From an uncultured bacterium (GTDB lineage: Bacteria > Patescibacteriota > Minisyncoccia > Phycocordibacterales > PALSA-1337), in contig CAIKDL010000131.1 of assembly GCA_903826185.1 (NCBI GenBank), positions 1 to 6,779 on the forward strand: a stretch of DNA of 6,779 nt, read 5' to 3'. The translations under genes were made by a program, and so were the position numbers. The notes beneath the pieces are model-generated. The model was given only the letters and a program-made list of their open reading frames with translations, ran no database searches and was not told where the DNA came from. Positions 6,397 through 6,779 of this stretch are shown here, piece after piece. Numbering within the stretch: position 1 is the stretch's first letter; every line of letters starts with the position of its first letter.

Positions 6397-6439
6397 GAAA
6401 AAAGTTTTGGCGAGAAAAAATACACTGCCAGACAAAGAT

Positions 6440-6779
6440 CTAATTTCCAGAAGTTTCAAATTGTAATTTTGTGCCGATTTTTATTCCGAACTTTTCAGCC
6501 ATGCCAGCATTTATTTCCAAGGCGTACGTGATTGGTGATGGAGGATAAAAAACTGCCGGATAAGTACTCGGTAAAACGCGATCAGACACTCCGATCACCT
6601 CTTTATTTTCATTTATCCAAACCATATCCAGTGGTATGTAGGTATCTTTCATCCAAAAACCTGCCGAGGTCGGTGACGGAAACTGGAAAAGCATGCCTTC
6701 AGTATCGCCAAGCGAAGTAAATCCACTCAAACCCCTCTCGCGGGTGATTTCATTGTCCGCCAACAAGACTGATATTGAG
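6440..6779 (-). CDS. DUF192 family protein, N-terminus outside the window
   Basis: The frame is open to the right edge, so the 5' end is missing. The visible 112 residues cover nearly the whole DUF192 (UPF0127) domain, a small all-beta fold of unknown biochemical function, often secreted or lipid-anchored. Landmarks in order: a domain start like VxVADTPxxRxxGLM (here ISVLLADNEITRERGLSGF), then GMLFQFPSP, the signature FWMKDTYIPLDMVWI, then EVIGV, YPPSPITYALEINAG and GIKIGTKLQF. The region before the domain is where a signal peptide would be, but it is not visible. An internal TTG at 6766 falls within the first strand of the domain and is unlikely to be the true start. The stop is TAG at 6440-6442. 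The next gene downstream on the same strand, nrdJ, is about 350 bases away and has its own promoter, so the two are probably not one operon. Confidence 0.9.
   Translation of the reverse strand, partial: SISVLLADNEITRERGLSGFTSLGDTEGMLFQFPSPTSAGFWMKDTYIPLDMVWINENKEVIGVSDRVLPSTYPAVFYPPSPITYALEINAGMAEKFGIKIGTKLQFETSGN

Larger units (their letters stand above)
6093..6439. other. AT-rich intergenic region upstream of nrdJ
   Basis: About 350 bases without a supportable gene. It is clearly richer in A and T than the neighbouring genes, with many A and T runs. It holds the nrdJ promoter (6160-6187), a candidate NrdR site (6151-6166), one perfect DnaA box (6388-6396) and a small imperfect tandem repeat (6280-6297). 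The DUF192 gene ends at its right edge, and I see no strong terminator for it. A weak minus-strand hairpin (ACGACA with UGUUGU, about 6326-6343) followed by TTTTGG is the best candidate. I checked for a cobalamin riboswitch before nrdJ and found neither its B12 box nor room for its fold between the promoter and the start. Confidence 0.6.

Overview
The window looks like a chromosomal segment of a bacterium from the Candidate Phyla Radiation (Patescibacteria) or a similar small-genome lineage. This is an inference from gene content and style: a cobalamin-dependent class II ribonucleotide reductase, a divergent ClpP-like protein, a MurJ flippase, an orphan membrane protein, little use of Shine-Dalgarno sites, and single genes in alternating orientation, each with its own signals. 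UGA acts as a stop (gene 1 ends TGA TGA), so the standard bacterial code applies and lineages that read UGA as glycine are unlikely. No mobile element, CRISPR array, tRNA or rRNA was found.

Layout from left to right. 1-158: AT-rich leader. 159-773 (+): unrecognised protein with two predicted membrane segments. 812-850: hairpin terminator between convergent genes. 874-2556 (-): MurJ lipid II flippase. 2602-2640: terminator of the next gene to the right. 2643-3042 (-): RNase P RNA (rnpB), identified by its conserved ends, covarying P4 helix, P2, P3 and P18 helices, and a promoter whose spacing predicts the exact 5' end of the RNA. 3049-3099: two divergent promoters whose -35 hexamers overlap by five bases. 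3148-3705 (+): ClpP-like serine protease with a TTG start. 3711-3747: strong terminator. 3753-6092 (-): class II ribonucleotide reductase NrdJ with an ATP-cone. 6093-6439: AT-rich intergenic region with the nrdJ promoter, a candidate NrdR site and one perfect DnaA box. 6440-6779 (-): DUF192 protein, cut by the window edge.

The genes do not form one pathway. They are separate housekeeping functions: cell-wall precursor export (MurJ), tRNA 5' maturation (RNase P), protein turnover (ClpP-like) and DNA precursor synthesis (NrdJ). The points most worth checking are the shared -35 region between rnpB and the ClpP-like gene, the apparent loss of the tRNA-CCA-binding GGU motif in the L15 loop of the RNase P RNA, and the Asp-to-Glu change at the third catalytic position of the ClpP-like protein. 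I found no multi-gene system that I could argue is new.
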